Origin: Tetraselmis striata
Taxonomy: Eukaryota; Chlorophyta; Chlorodendrophyceae; Chlorodendrales; Chlorodendraceae
Assembly: GCA_006384855.1 (NCBI GenBank)
Contig: VCJN01002818.1
Location: forward strand, 1-64,000
Length of the DNA stretch: 64,000 nt
Direction of reading: 5' to 3'
The position numbers were made by a program, and so were the translations under genes. How positions within the stretch are numbered: position 1 is the stretch's first letter; every line of letters starts with the position of its first letter. This document shows, piece after piece, positions 18,934 through 32,300 of this stretch. The notes under the pieces were generated by a model. It searched no databases. It was given only the letters and a program-made list of their open reading frames with translations, and had not been told where the DNA came from.

Positions 18934-21121
18934 ATGGCTGGCACCTCGGTTACGGAGCTAGTGGCTTTGCTTCAGGATGCAACCTCGAAAGATGTGCTGC
19001 CGGCTCTCGAGGAGCTACAACGTCGCTTCCAAGGGCACGGCCCTGAGCACCCTGCGGCGAGGTACGGCAGGCTTTTTCGAAACACGTTATTCCCTCCATG
19101 TAATACCTCCGGTTGCACGCTTTTCTCTGGACGCTGCATCTCGTAATCAGCCTCTTGCCCCTTTGGCTAGATCCGAAGCCGTTACAGCCGGGGCGCCGGT
19201 GCTGCTGGTGGCGCTGCTGCAGGCGGGCAGCGGGGGCGACGCGCGGCCGGCTGCTGCCGCAGCGGAGGCAATAAGTCTGCTGGCTCGTGAAGCGGACAGC
19301 AGCGTCGACGACGCGCTTGCCGCTGCTGGCGTGGCCCCGGCCCTAGTGGCGCTGCTGGGGGAACCGAGCGCATGCGCTTCGGCCGCGGCGCGAGCTATCG
19401 GCTTCTTGCTTCAAGCCGACGCCGTCGGCGCCGCTCGGGCCGCGCTGCGCGCGGCCGGCGTCGCCCCGGCCCTGGTAGCGATGCTCACCAAGGAGGGCCA
19501 GTCCGACTGGTACTATGTTCATGGACTCGCTGCTGCGTACGTGCTGTGTCAAGGGGGGGTATCTGAGCCGGACTGCAAGACCTTCAGGACGCATGGTGGG
19601 GAACGAGTCATACTCTCGCTGCTGCGACGACCTGCCTGGCGCCAGAGTCACGACCTCGCCGCCTTGGTTCTGGCGGATCTGGTGCCTACTGCCAAATTGC
19701 TCATTAAGGATTTTCTGCCAGCTGTGCTTGACAAGATGCGTACTTTGACATGCGAGGCTTCGAGGGGAGATCATCTTGTGTGGAGCCTGAGTATGGCGTT
19801 GAGGAGGATTGCCCAAGCACATAGTGTAGGCGATGAGACGCTGCGTGACGTGGCTGATGCGGTGTCAGCATGGATGTCCTCCGTCGCTGCAGCCGCGCCA
19901 TTCGTTGCGCTCCAGGGACAAAATGCTCGACACCTTGGTCGGATATTCCGCCGGTTCACCGTCGAGACGTTTGACTCCGTGTGCCTCCTCCCGCCCCTTG
20001 CTGACCTGATCGCCGCGCACTTGCGCTTGGATGAGGGGGAAGGGGCGCCCTTCGACTCCGCCAAGCCCACCATTCAAGAGCTAATTCAACTTGTAGAGCA
20101 ATTGCCGTCGGAGCGTTCCAAATATGTGACCTTGGCGTCTCATCTCCTGGTTCTCGGAGCCGCTCCTGCGGTGCTCTATTTCTGTAAGAGGAACCCGCTG
20201 CCGGCCGACCAGTCCAAGCTCCGAAATGCGCTCACAGGCTCCATCCGCAACCCTGGCCGGATCTTAAACGCAATCTGCTCTGCAGATGACAGGGCCTCTG
20301 CGGCGGCTGCCTTTGGCGCACTGGCATGCACCATGGCGGCATGTCGCGGGCCCCAAGAGCTCCCACTGCTACAGCAAGCCAAGGCTCTCCTTGGCAGCCG
20401 GGACTACGCTGCGCGAGTGGCGGAGGCTCTCCTGAGGGACGACCTTTTGGGCGCCTCTGCGCGTAGGGACGCGGCGGCGCTCATTCGGGAGACGCTGCAG
20501 GTTGGGCAGCCCTGGCCGCCCCCTTCAAGCGACTCCCCCCGCCCAACCAAGCGGCAGCGCAGCATGCGCGACGACTTCAACCGGAGGGATATCCCGGGCA
20601 GCCTCTGCTTCTCCGTGGCGGGGCAGGAGTTTTACGGCTCGGCGCATCTCATCCGGGCCAGCAGCGCCACCCTCCGCGACGCGATGGACGCCATGGACAC
20701 CCCTGCCTCCTCGCAGCCGCTGCCCCTGGCCAGGCCGGCCTCCATCCCCGAGGACCGCATGTACGGGTTGTTTCTGGCATGCATGAAGCACGCTCACCTC
20801 GAGGAGGGCGTGGCGACGCTGGGCGAGGACCCACTGGCGCTGTGGGAGTGCGCGCGATAGCTGCAGATGGAGGAGCTCATGGCGGAGTGCGCGGTCGCGG
20901 CGGCTGCGCGGCTGCGGGCGTGCCAGGCGGCTGAGGATGCGGCGGGGCTGCTGGAGGGCGGGCTGCTGGGCATGCTGCGCCAGGGCTGCTGCGGGGAGGC
21001 GCTGGCAGTGGCCTGCTCGGAGGCACTGCTGCGCTGGGCCGACGCCCCGGCGGTGGCGCAGCTGCTGTTGGGGCTGGGAGGGACGGGCAGCGGCGGCGAC
21101 AAGGAGGAGGATGCCCTTCGT
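18934..21121 (+). CDS. ARM-repeat / BTB-domain protein with in-frame TAG
   Basis: Exon 1 is 18934-19061 (ATG; MAGTSVTELVALL ...) and exon 2 starts at 19171 after TTTGGCTAG; the donor is GTACGG. The junction gives AAR-SEAVTAG in frame. Residues ~45-230 have ARM-like helical repeats (APVLLVALLQAG, APALVALLGE and APALVAMLTKEG, each ~40 residues apart). A BTB/POZ domain follows from about 20596 (IPGSLCFSVAGQEFYGSAHL). The frame meets TAG 20858-20860 after LALWECAR and continues without interruption as LQMEELMAECAVAA, which matches the usual BTB/BACK continuation, to about 21121. ARM-BTB proteins such as plant ARIA/ABAP1 act as adaptors, often in Cullin-3 ubiquitin ligases. Either the gene is a recent nonsense allele or pseudogene, or the protein ends early; a hidden intron there is not apparent. 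Confidence 0.7.
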
Positions 21122-21377
21122 GTCAAGGACGTGTGCCAGTGGCGGGGAAGCTACGAGATTGGGCCAGTGGCGACATGCACAAGTGACACTCGGAGCCAGT
21201 TTCCGAAAGCGAGTAGTGGCCAACTGGCCACACCAGGTGATACTGGTGGATCCTGTGCTTGGGGCCCAGTATGGACGATCGCAGGAAGAGTTGAGGAACG
21301 TCCACGGGCCGCAGCTGGTGAATTGCCTAATGGACCCCACCGCCACGGACATGGGCGAGTATACTGTCAGTCTGTAG
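21122..21377 (+). pseudogene. Protein-like fragment fused to end of ARM-BTB frame
   Basis: From about 21130 the +3 frame reads a protein-like segment (SFRKRVVANWPHQVILVD ... GRSQEELRNVHGP ... TATDMGEYTVSL) ending at TAG 21375-21377. It is in a different frame from the BTB tail and of different character. It probably comes from an inserted element or a neighbouring exon. No family is recognised. Confidence 0.3.
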
Positions 21378-23369
21378 CACTGGAGGAGGAACCCGATGCG
21401 GGTTCATGCAGCCGGGCCGCAGACGCTGTGCCTGGTTCGCCCGGGGTTAAAGTTGTAACAAAATTCAATTTCAATGGAGGAGGGTTTGAAAATGGAAGAG
21501 GTATCGTCTGACAATGTACAGACAGTAAGTCGACAAGTGCAGGTAAAGACGCGCCCTGAGAGCAACTCGGCTTTGGCGGCGGAGAGCGACAACATGGCAC
21601 GTGATTCAATTTGAACTCTAATTGATATTGCCATACAAAATTACGCACCAGTCCCATGGGAATCCCGCACAAGTGCTACCTAGAAGGGCCGCGGGCATGT
21701 TTTAATTCTAGCAATGATATATACATACATGTCTACATATGTATATGTATATATATAGAGAGGTGCCATGGGTTAGGACAGCAAAACCACAGTGAGAGTG
21801 TCAGCGCATGCCCTCCTCCGCCAACATGTGGCCGAACCACCCCAGGGGCCTACTCACACCGCGTTGGTGCTCAGTATCTATAAAATCCCTGGATTTCATT
21901 CGTATTATTGCTTTATTGCTGCATTTGGTCGATATTGTAGAATATGGCAGTTACGGCGTATTAAAGTACCGAAAGCAAAGCAACCCGGGTGAGTGACATA
22001 ACAATGCGAGCAGCATAAAAAATATCGCCTCGTCGGCTTGCCACGCGGCCTGACTTCTGTGTGCATGGTGGGAGGAGATATAATGTATCCGACCCATTCG
22101 TTCACTCACAGGAACTTGAAGACGGTCCTCATTTACAACCAGAAGACGCAAATAATCGCTGGCATGAAATCGAGAGTGAAGTTATGGTCTCGCCCATCCG
22201 CGCCATGCCGCGCCATCGAGCTCCACAACGCCCGTAACTGGTTCATACAAACGGCGAGCGTGCGAAGTGTGGAGACCGAGCGCTCCTCGAGGCGGGCCGA
22301 TCGGCCATATTTGCAGCTGCAAGTAGCGACTGAGGCATATCGACTCGTCGCTGCTTACAGTGACGAGGGCAGCGTGCCCAGCCTCTGCTTCGCGCCGAGT
22401 TGACATCGCCGCCCCCCCCCCCCCCCCCCCCCCCCCCCCGAAAATTGGATGCGCCAATGGTTGGGGGAATACAAAGATAGGCAGTAGCAAGAGCAGCAGC
22501 TGTGGGGCGATCCAAGCAGCAATCCAAAACGTTGTGTTTGTGATTATTGATGGTGATGAGAAGACTGCATATACATAGGAAGCAGCGGTTTAGCGGCGCG
22601 GGCGGCTTTGGGAGTGATACGAGCAGCACGATAGCACTGCAGGAAACATATATATGTAGTGCACATATCTAATCATTTGGAGTACTGGTCATCGTGACAC
22701 TCGTGAGCAGCACAGTGCGAGAGACAAAATGCATGATGATGTCGTCATGCTGCAACACCACCAAACATACCGTTGGCGATTGACCCCTCTGGCGATCGAG
22801 AAATGTTTTGCGGACGGAAGAATATAATACGCCTATGCCACAGCGCGGCGCGCGCGCAGTCGTCGTCGACACGACGACGCGCGCCACAGCTTCGCCGCGG
22901 TCCCAGCGACACCTGTAATTTGTCTTGGCCATCCATATTGACAATAAAAGCATGTTTCGTTCCTTAGTCGGGGTGCTGCGACGACAGTAGTAGAGGGTCT
23001 TAGTACCGCGCAGTGGCGGTGTTATAGAGCGACCAGCCTATCTTATAAGACGACTGCCAGGCTGTGACGCCAAGCCCCCCCCCCCCCCCCCCCCCCTCTC
23101 CCCCCTTCGGCGAGCGCGCCTTCCTTCACCCAGCACTGTGAGTACAATCACCCGACAGGAGGGGGGCGTCATTCTTAAAGTTCTACATAATGCTTCTTAA
23201 TATCCGCCCTTAACTACCGCTGACAGCTCGTCGTACTGTGACGCGCCCACCGCACGGTACGCTCACTTGTGCAGCTGGCACTGGGCAAACGGGGCGGCAT
23301 CGTCGGCGATCGGCTCGTCATCCGCTAAAAAAGGCGACAAATGCCGCACGCAACTAGCAGAACGCCCAC
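21378..23369. other. Intergenic between convergent ARM-BTB and EML genes
   Basis: No supported gene. The stretch contains an AT-rich TATATG region (21715-21760), C-runs at 22412-22439 and 23076-23097, and a short TTCAATTTCAATGGAGG (21465-21481) similar to 49897-49917. The short ORFs lack motifs. Confidence 0.5.
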
Positions 23370-26300
23370 TCAGGCTTCGTTTTTAATGGACGACTCCTCG
23401 GGCTCGTCCTTGATCGACGACTCCTCCCCCTCGTCTTTGATCGATGACTCGTCCTCCTCATCGTCGATGAGCGACTCGTCCTCGTTGACGATAGGGTGCG
23501 GCGGCGACAGCTCCTGGGCCTCCTGCGCCGCGAGCTCCGAGCGCTGCTGCGCCTCCAAGTCGCGCGACGGGGCCTGTGCCATCCGCGCGGGCGGCGGGCT
23601 CTGCGCGACCGCGCCACCGGCGCAGATGGGGCAAACGCTGAGAGACGTGTGCGTGGGCTCAGCGCAGCTGCAGGCGCAGTTGAACGCCTGCGCAGCCGCC
23701 TGCTCGCCGCGCCCCTCGCCATGGCACACAGCGCACACCGGAGGCGGCGGCGAGGGGCTCGCCACATACATGCCGTCGATGAAGGCGTCGTAGTAGGCCT
23801 GACGGCTGGCGTAGGGCGCGTCGCGGGTGCCGCCGTACACACGCGGTTGCGGGTCGGCGGCGTCCACGCCCGGCTTGGGAATCTGCAATTCGACGAGCAC
23901 TGCGCATGAGCCAGCCTGCCGCAGGGAATCCGCTGGCAAACACTCATAGGGTGCACGCCCCGCCCGACCCGCCAATGACGACAACGGCCGCTTTCCGTCA
24001 CGTCAGGCAGGCACAACTGCACAGCTGAATGTTTGAAATAGAGGATTCACGCCCAATGGCGACGCAACCCCAGAGCCGATCAAACTTGCTTGGCACAATA
24101 TCCATTTGGTGAAAAAGAAATTCCAGGCAGACCATGCCCATGACGACACCCCCGTCGACTCCCAACATAAGCCTGGACAGGTCCAATGGACCTGCTATCT
24201 TAACACGTTGAATATGAAATGATGTAATTTCTCGCGCTATTATATCAATTAAATATCACGTATATGTATACATGTATGTAGTATGCAAATGAGACTGCGT
24301 GTGATGTCTTATTATGCATGCGACACTGTGCCCAGGACTTGATGCGCCGAGGCAATCATAGCACCGCAGTTGCTCAACTGAGAAAGGAATTGAAGAGGGG
24401 CGGACCTTGGAGTACTTGCTGTCAATCAGCTTCTGGGTGGCCCAGTCAATGCACTCCATCACGGCCCAGTCGTACTCTGAGTCATACTGGTTCACGCCCA
24501 GCGTGCGCCACTGCATGACCGCATTGTCGTTGGCGCCGGCGGAGATCACGCGCCGGTCGTCCGAGGTGAAGCGGATGCACATCACGTGCGATGAGTGGCC
24601 GCGGTAGCAGCGGTACGGCGCGTCGTCCTGCGGCGCATCACTTGGGGCTCAGAGAGTTGTACCCATTGACTAGCGCGTGCGCGGCAATTAATTGAAAACG
24701 GCGGTGATGCAGTGGAGACACGGTACACCGACTGGAATGGGCCGGCATGTGGCCGCGGAGAGGACTCCACCTGCACCACGGGGTAGTTGAACATCTTGAC
24801 GAGGGAGGTGTCCTCCGCGGTGACAAGGTAGCCGCCACCCTGCGTCCACTCCGCGCTCTCCGGGTCCGTCTTAGGCAGCACCACGCCCTGCGCCCGGTCC
24901 CACACCGGGGCACCGCGCCGGCTGCGGTCCAGGGAGTTGATGTCGGTGCGGTCCGCGCCATCCTCCCAGATGCCCATCACATCAAAGCCAAACTTGCAGG
25001 TCCACGTGTCCCATGACGCGTTGCGCTGGTTGCTCGTGATCTGCGCCGCATAGCGACACCCACCACCCCCGCTTCAATATCAGCCGCATTCCCGTCCAGC
25101 CTCGGGTGGTCGTGGATGCATGCTCCACAGGTGAACCCCCTATCAGTACAATAACTATAACAGTGACAACTTGATTGCCATTCGGTCAACTTCAAAAATG
25201 GATGCTAACCATCAGCGTCTCCAGGGGTTCCACTGCGGTGATAAGAACACTGCAACGGTAGCCTGTCCCATGTAACATATAGACAAGGAATAAATCGAAC
25301 GTTTCTATTGGTACCGGTGGTATGCAGCCCCAATTTGGCAATTTGAAGGTGCGGTTCGTACAGGGACGGTACCAGGTGCATAATGAATAACAGGGAGGGG
25401 AGGGAGCGGAAAGGAGCACATCTTAGGCCCACCTGCTTGCCCTTCTGCGCGTCCCAGTACAGGATCTCCGAGTTGGCGCAGGTGGACTGCAGGATATACT
25501 TGCCTGTCGCCTTGTTTTGATCGTAGCTGCAATTGTTGACAGATCACGTCAGCACATCAGTCATATGAGAGTGCGGCACAGCGGCATGCGGAAGAAGCAG
25601 AGCTTGGAGTGGCTCCCGCAATAGCATATGGCATTGCGACAAAAAATGTATCTCTTCAAATACTACTCTTATATGTATAATATGATGTGTGTCTATGTGT
25701 CTAATTAAAAAATACCTTCATGATCACATCAGTAATTGCCATATACGTTTCACTAAGATCATATACATCATCATAATCCTACATCATTCACACTACATGC
25801 ACGCCTTTGTGGAACTAAGAAGCAGTGTTAAATAGCGCGATGTGTCATGTCATCAAGTGGTAATGCAAAACAGTGGCAATCGGAACAAGTGCACCACAGC
25901 GTTGCGTGAAGCTTAGTGGCTCTCGTGGCAGCGGGCATGTGGCAGAAGAGATATGACTAAATAACGCGTAGATAGTAAATAGAATTAATGACGCGTTGTT
26001 GTAGCTGTGGTGAATTGGGGATTCTTGAAGCGCTGGTGCGGGCAGGGCAGAGCTTTCACCTGATGGGGAGCGACCAGTCGAGGTGCTCAATAGTGCCCGA
26101 GTGCCCCACGCACTTCGACACAAACTGGTAATTCTTGTGCACGCTGTAGATGTAGACGCAGAGGTCGTGGCTGCCGGCCGCCAGAAGGCCCGGGCCGCCA
26201 GCGGGGCTGTACTTCAGAGCGTCCACCGCCTAAAATGGCACGACAGCGGACCGCGAGAAGCGCGCCAAACCGGAACGCAACAAAGGGTAACTCGTTAAAC

Positions 26301-29300
26301 CGATAAACAAAGAGCACGCTCGTCGCGCCAGGGTGCGGAAGGCGGGGGGGGGGGGGGGGGGGGGGCTCGCACCTGCTTCGTGTCGTGCAGGATGATGATG
26401 GGCTGCAGGTTGTCGGCGCTGAGGATAGCGATCCTGCCCGCCCTGCCGCCGACGGCGAGGTGGAATCCGCCGCTGCCGAGATTCGCCTCGGCGTTGCTCT
26501 TGCGCACCTTGCTCGGCGATTTCACCGCGCCGACCGTCTCCTGGCTATACGCCACGCTGCGGCACCGGAAGCCGACGCTGCCCTTCTTGAGATTCTCGCG
26601 CGTATGGGCGTTCCACACCATGACCTGGTCGCAACACGAGGGCGTCCAGAATTATGGAGCCTAAATAAGCATCATAATAACTTCCGTTTCCGAGATTGTA
26701 GATATTCAAGATTTATGAGAAGTTACGACACCACGCGATCGAGTCGATGTCTTGAGCAAATTATTCTCCACCATGTGTCACCCTGAGCGTTTCTTGGAAG
26801 GGCCGAGAGGGGATCGGCTTGCTCACCTCGTCGCTCTCGGCTGCGGTCGCAAAAATGCGCGGGTCGCAGGGGTGCACCGCCACGTTGTAGATGTTGCCAA
26901 CATTGCCCTCGATCAGCAGCTGCGGGTCCTGGTCCACCTCCCAGATGTCGCAACCGTCGGTGCCGACCACAAACTCCTCGCCGCCCTGCCAGAAACACCG
27001 CGCGTCGAGCGATCACTTGTCATGTGGTCGATGAGTAGTAAAAAAATGCTACCAAGAAACTGCGACTACTTCTGCTAGCAGTGACGCAGAAACGTTGTAC
27101 ATTAGCGTTTTTTTCTTTTTATTTTTTGCATTCACGTGACTAATCATCCACGAACGACCACAAATGGAAATCAAAATTCTACTCGGAGGGGGCATAATTA
27201 ATTGGCATTCTCACTGCCGTATGCTGTGCCCGCTCGGAGAATTTCCGTCGCAATCGGTAGGTGTTAACTATGCAGGGGTGCGTCGAACCTGGGCCTGCGA
27301 GGGCGGGAGCTCCTTAAACCGCTTGTCGTGAGGGTACACATCCATGCCCACGATGCGGTCCGCCTTCATCTCGTCGTACTCCGCTGCGGGGTCGGTCGCC
27401 AGTCGGTACTCCATCCTCGAGCTGTGCTTCACCAGCGTGGCGCCGCGCTTGCCGCCCGCCATGGGCTTGACGTCCCAGATTTTGATAGTCCCGTCGGCGC
27501 CGCCAGACAGCACCTGGTACCCCTCGGCCGAGCGCGAGTAGCGCAGCAGCAAGACGCGCACGCCGGCGTAGCTCTGGTGGCCCGGTAACGCACGCGGATC
27601 GTCCGGCGCGATCATCTTACGTCCCGGGTGGTGTCCCTCCTCGAAGACCTTGGTGAGGGTATACGTGGCACCGGGGCGCGTAGGGTATGGCGGCACGAAG
27701 AGGCCGATATTCCCCGAAGGGAAGCCCGCAATGATGCACACATCCGTCTTGGCGGCGCCCTGGTGCGCCGCGGGTATGTAGCAGGCCGAGAAGACGTTGT
27801 CGACGCGGTCGTTGCCGAAGCTGCAGGCGGAGGCAACCCACTCGCCATCCGCGCCGTCCTCCTTGGGCTCGTCCTTCATGTACACCTTGAGGTGCTTCAT
27901 GCCATACTGCAAAAACTCGCAGCCAGGAGCCCCGGCCGAGTTGCGGAAGGGATTGAACGCCACGCCGTACACTTGGGGAGGCGTTCCCTAGCAACCAGGA
28001 TGGGGCGGGAGGCACCGCATTTAGTGACATCTGACACTACTGATGAAACGGTTCATCGATGCCAGCCAGCTAGCTGACCAGCTTGCGCATGGTTTGCAAG
28101 TCGAACTTTAACAATCCTGTATGAACGCGTTTAATTATAACCTATCGCGGCACGAACCTATATGAATAGTAGCATATCTTTCATGACACATTCTTGATGC
28201 AAAGCAATGACATGCGGGTAGAGCTGCTGTACATCAATGGTAATAATAAGTCGTTCACTCCATTATGCGACAACATAGGCGCAGTTGCAGAAAGGCAAAT
28301 GTGGACGATGGCAAAGGCCGTCGGCATCATAATCCAACAGTGACGACAGCCTCATGCATGAGTCGCCTAATGATAAATTCACACGAGAATAGTACGCTGG
28401 GCGAGAATGACACATGTCGGCTAATAATCCGAGATCTGACAGAGCCCCCCCCCCCCCCCCCCCCCTTGGGCAATGTGCTGATGCCAGGCAAACCTGGTAG
28501 CCGGGCATGCTGGCGAGTAGCTCAAAGCTGCCGTCCTTGGGGCGGTACCCCTTCACGAACATCTCGTCCTTGGGCTTGTCCCGCTCCGCTGTCTCCGGGG
28601 GGTTGACATACTCCCAGCCTTTCGCGCCGGCGACGGTCATCCCGGGACGCTCCAGCAGCTCTCGCACCAGCACGTGGCGCTTCGGGTCGCTAGGGAAGCC
28701 CGCCTGTATATCATACGCAAAAAAAATTGGCCACCGATCGAGCAGCAGAGGGCAGGGGAGAGGGGAAGTATTATCGGGTGATCCTTGGAGTCGTATAGTA
28801 AACTAAAGCGGTCGATGCCCCTTTCGACTGAATTGGGGACACATAGGATTATACCTAAAAGTCCCAACATAAAGAGTGCCAGGCCTTAGAATGTATGTCG
28901 CACAAACATGCAGCGGGGTCGACGAACGTACCCCGTTGACGCCCTTGTTCCCTTTCCCTCTCCGAAGCAAGCACGGCGAAGCCGGATATGGGAAGTCGGG
29001 GCCTAGGGGGGGGGGGGGGGGCGCACCTGCTCTCCCCAGCCGACTGGCCAATTGGAGCAATCCGAGTCGGCAATGTCACCAGTATCAGGCCAGTTCATCG
29101 ACGTCGCCCAGCCGGCCCACTTCTCCAGGTTGGGGTCATGCTCGCCGTAGCTGCGTTCCTTCTTGGACTTCACCTTGCCGGGCTTACCGGACGAGTCGGC
29201 CCGCTTCTCCATGCTGAAGTACACCTCGTCCAGCGGGCTCTTCTTCGTGCTGGGGTCCACGCTGTCGAAGGGCGGGGACGGGCTCGGCCGCTCCGCACCC

Positions 29301-32300
29301 TTGCCACCCTCGCAGCTCTCCGTCGAGTGGAAGTACAGCTGCTCCTCCTCCGCCTGCTCCTTCATCTTGTCAATCTTTTTCTGAGGCCCGAACGACCAGC
29401 CTGGGATGTACACCGCCTGGTCCACACACACAATGCCCGTCAGGCTCCGCAGAGTCATTGCCGACACGGGCTGGAGAGCACGGGCAGAAGCTCGATTTGA
29501 CAGACTCGGCGTCTCGAGACAAATATTGTGTTTCTTCACAATAACGTGATACTCAGAGTAGAATGCTATATCGTGAATATCTGCTATTAGTACGACACAT
29601 TTAAAGCACTATATGTATTATGCAACCAGTACCTAGGGTCATATTCATACGTTTGACAGAAATACAAAACAATATGTCAACAAAACATTTTTTACATCCC
29701 ATTGAGTGGCACACAACACGTTGGACGATGGGAATGGGTAAGGGAGGGAAGGGAGCTCGCCGCACCCTCTTGAGCTGATCCTCGGGGTTAGTGATGTCGA
29801 TGAGGTGGCTGCCCTTGCCAGGCTTGGTCAGCCAGCGCCACAGCCGCACAGTGTGCCGGTCGTCCGACGTCACGGTGGCGCAGATCTGCCCACCCCTGTC
29901 GCTCTCCGCCGACTCCCAGCCGGAAAAGGCCACCGCGACGACGCTGCGGCTGTCGTCCGGGTGCACCAGGCGCTGCACCTGGCAGCAGGTGTCCACGTCC
30001 CAGATGCAGACGTAGGGCGTGCCGTCGTCGTGCGTCTGCTGCCCGCTGGCCGCAAAGCGGCGCGTGGGGTGGATGTTCATGCAGGTGATGTCATTGTTGT
30101 GGCCGAAGAAAAAGCGCTGGCTCGGGCGCTTGGCGAGGTGGTGCTGCTTGTTCCACACGACGCCGACCATGCCCACGTAGTACGCAATCTGCAGCGTTGA
30201 CATTCGATCAATTAAGCACAAGCTCAGAGCTGCGACATCGTACGAAGCAATGTCAAATCAGCAATGGTTCAAAAGACGTCGAGTCATTATCGAAACTGCC
30301 ACTCTCGTAGAGCGCAAATATCGTGTCTCGGTCAAATATGTCGTGCAAGTCGTCACTGCAGATACTGATCACGGCTCTCCACGAATGGCCATCGTAAACA
30401 CCGTAAAATCCGGCCATTCGATCAGTACGGCCGAATCGTCTCCGCTGTCGCGGCGGCTACCCGTCGGAGTTGCCCTCCCGTCCTGCAATGAGAGAAGGGC
30501 CAGGATGGGACAGCGGCAATGTAGGTAGGGAGGGGGGCTTTACCTCTCCGCGATGCGTGTAAAAGAGGTTGGAGGACAGGTTTGACAGGCCGGCATAGCC
30601 ATAGACATGCTCGAGCCACATGGTGGCGCGCGGCGGCTTTGCGCTGCGGAAGGCGGTGTCCTGCTCAAAGTCCGGCGGCGCGTAGACGCCGGCCTTGCTC
30701 AGTGTGTACATGATCTTGGCGCCAGCGAGCAGCATGCTGATGTGCTGCGTGTCGTCGATGCCGTTCTTGCCGTTGGCCTTCACATCCAGGATGAGCTCCT
30801 GCCCCAGCTGCCGTGCGGGCTTGGCCACCATGCGCTGGATGAACACATCCGTGGGCATCAACCCCTCCCTGCGAGGACGAGAGGCAAGCGCCGCGAGCAG
30901 AAAACCGTTGATGAAAAGCAGCAAAGGCAGGAGCGCAATACTGTAACCACGCTGTGGGTTTGCTATAAATTGTCGTGTGGACCCCCTGGCGAAAGAAAAA
31001 GTGTATCTTTCCCTGAAAGTACAACATCAGACTTCGACACAAATATAGCGGTGATTCTTCAACTCCAAAAACAGCTGCAAAGCAGTTCATTAGCAGATTT
31101 GCGATCCGCGAACCAGAAAATCAGCGACACATTACCGAAACAAATCGCTAATCATAATACCCCTCACCCTTTTGACGAAGTCACAGTGTGTCCAGCGAGC
31201 ACTGCATGCGTAATCCCACTTTAGATTTGCTATCAAATACTTATTCTGCCCTCCCCCCCTCCGCCCAGAAGGACAATAAAGCAACATATCCATGTTTGAA
31301 TTATCAAAGTACAGCACAATTAGCTTCTTTTGCAGAATGCATGACTAATTTCTGCAAAACAAGGACTTGTCGATTGATTGTGACCTGCGAACCCAACCCC
31401 GATGAGGATTAACTTAACGGCTTACTTGGTGAAGCCGACGCTCCAAAACACCGCGGCTGCCGCGTTCCGGCTGATGAAGCGCTGCCGCTGCGGCACCATC
31501 ACTTGGCGCTTCTTGCCGTTGATGGTCTTGGTCTCCACCTCGTGGTCCATCAGGTTGAGCACGTTCTCCCACACCTGACAGCCGCCAGCAAGCAGCACAA
31601 TACATATGGGGGGAAGCAGTGAGTACTGGCGGGCAGAGGAAGGGCAACATATTGATCAAACACGTTGTCTTCCATGCACCGTCACCAAAACAAGAGCGAT
31701 CGTGTTTCCCTACGTTCAAACACACCTCGCAAGCTCACTGCCTTAGGTTTGCACATAGCGTCAATGTGATGTGTTACCCCTAGTGCGTTCATGAAGCCCA
31801 AAAAACTATAAATCAGTCTATAACATGAATCATGACATACTGTGAATATTCTACGGAATTGTCAGTGCTGGGTACCGAAGAAACCGTCCATAGCTTGTTT
31901 TGGGAGTGAGACCCGATGAAGTAAATAGTACTACGGGTATGTTATATATGTTATGTGATATGTGTAATCTTATAAGGGGACTGTTGGGACTGATTGTATA
32001 TATAGTCAGCAAATGCCATAGCTTGGGTGAGAGGGTGTGAAGGGGGGCCGGGGGGAGGGGGCCGCACTGTTGCATCCGCAGACGTGTTCGCGGCACTGAT
32101 ACTATTGTACCGCAGTGATTGCGAAATGTATGTACAGTTCTTACACAGCGCATTTACTGGTACCTCGTGCATTACTTTGGAATTGTCTTTTGTCTATGTT
32201 AGTATAGCAAATCCGCACGTACCCCATAGTCATCAGTCGCAAAATAAACCAGGAGGGGGAGCCTTACTTACCTGCATGAACTGCTGCAGCGAGACGTAGC

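Noticed and set aside
6109-20860. A variant nuclear code with TAA/TAG read as Gln
   Set aside because: NAT10 and EML exons use only CAA/CAG for Gln in the stretches read. A TAG appears to end the 36.6-41.1 kb gene. TGA nonsense codons and frameshifts also occur in the decayed loci. Kept as an observation to test, not as a call.
20525-21352. 275-codon minus-strand ORF over the BTB region
   Set aside because: Antisense of the BTB/BACK coding region, without any motif.
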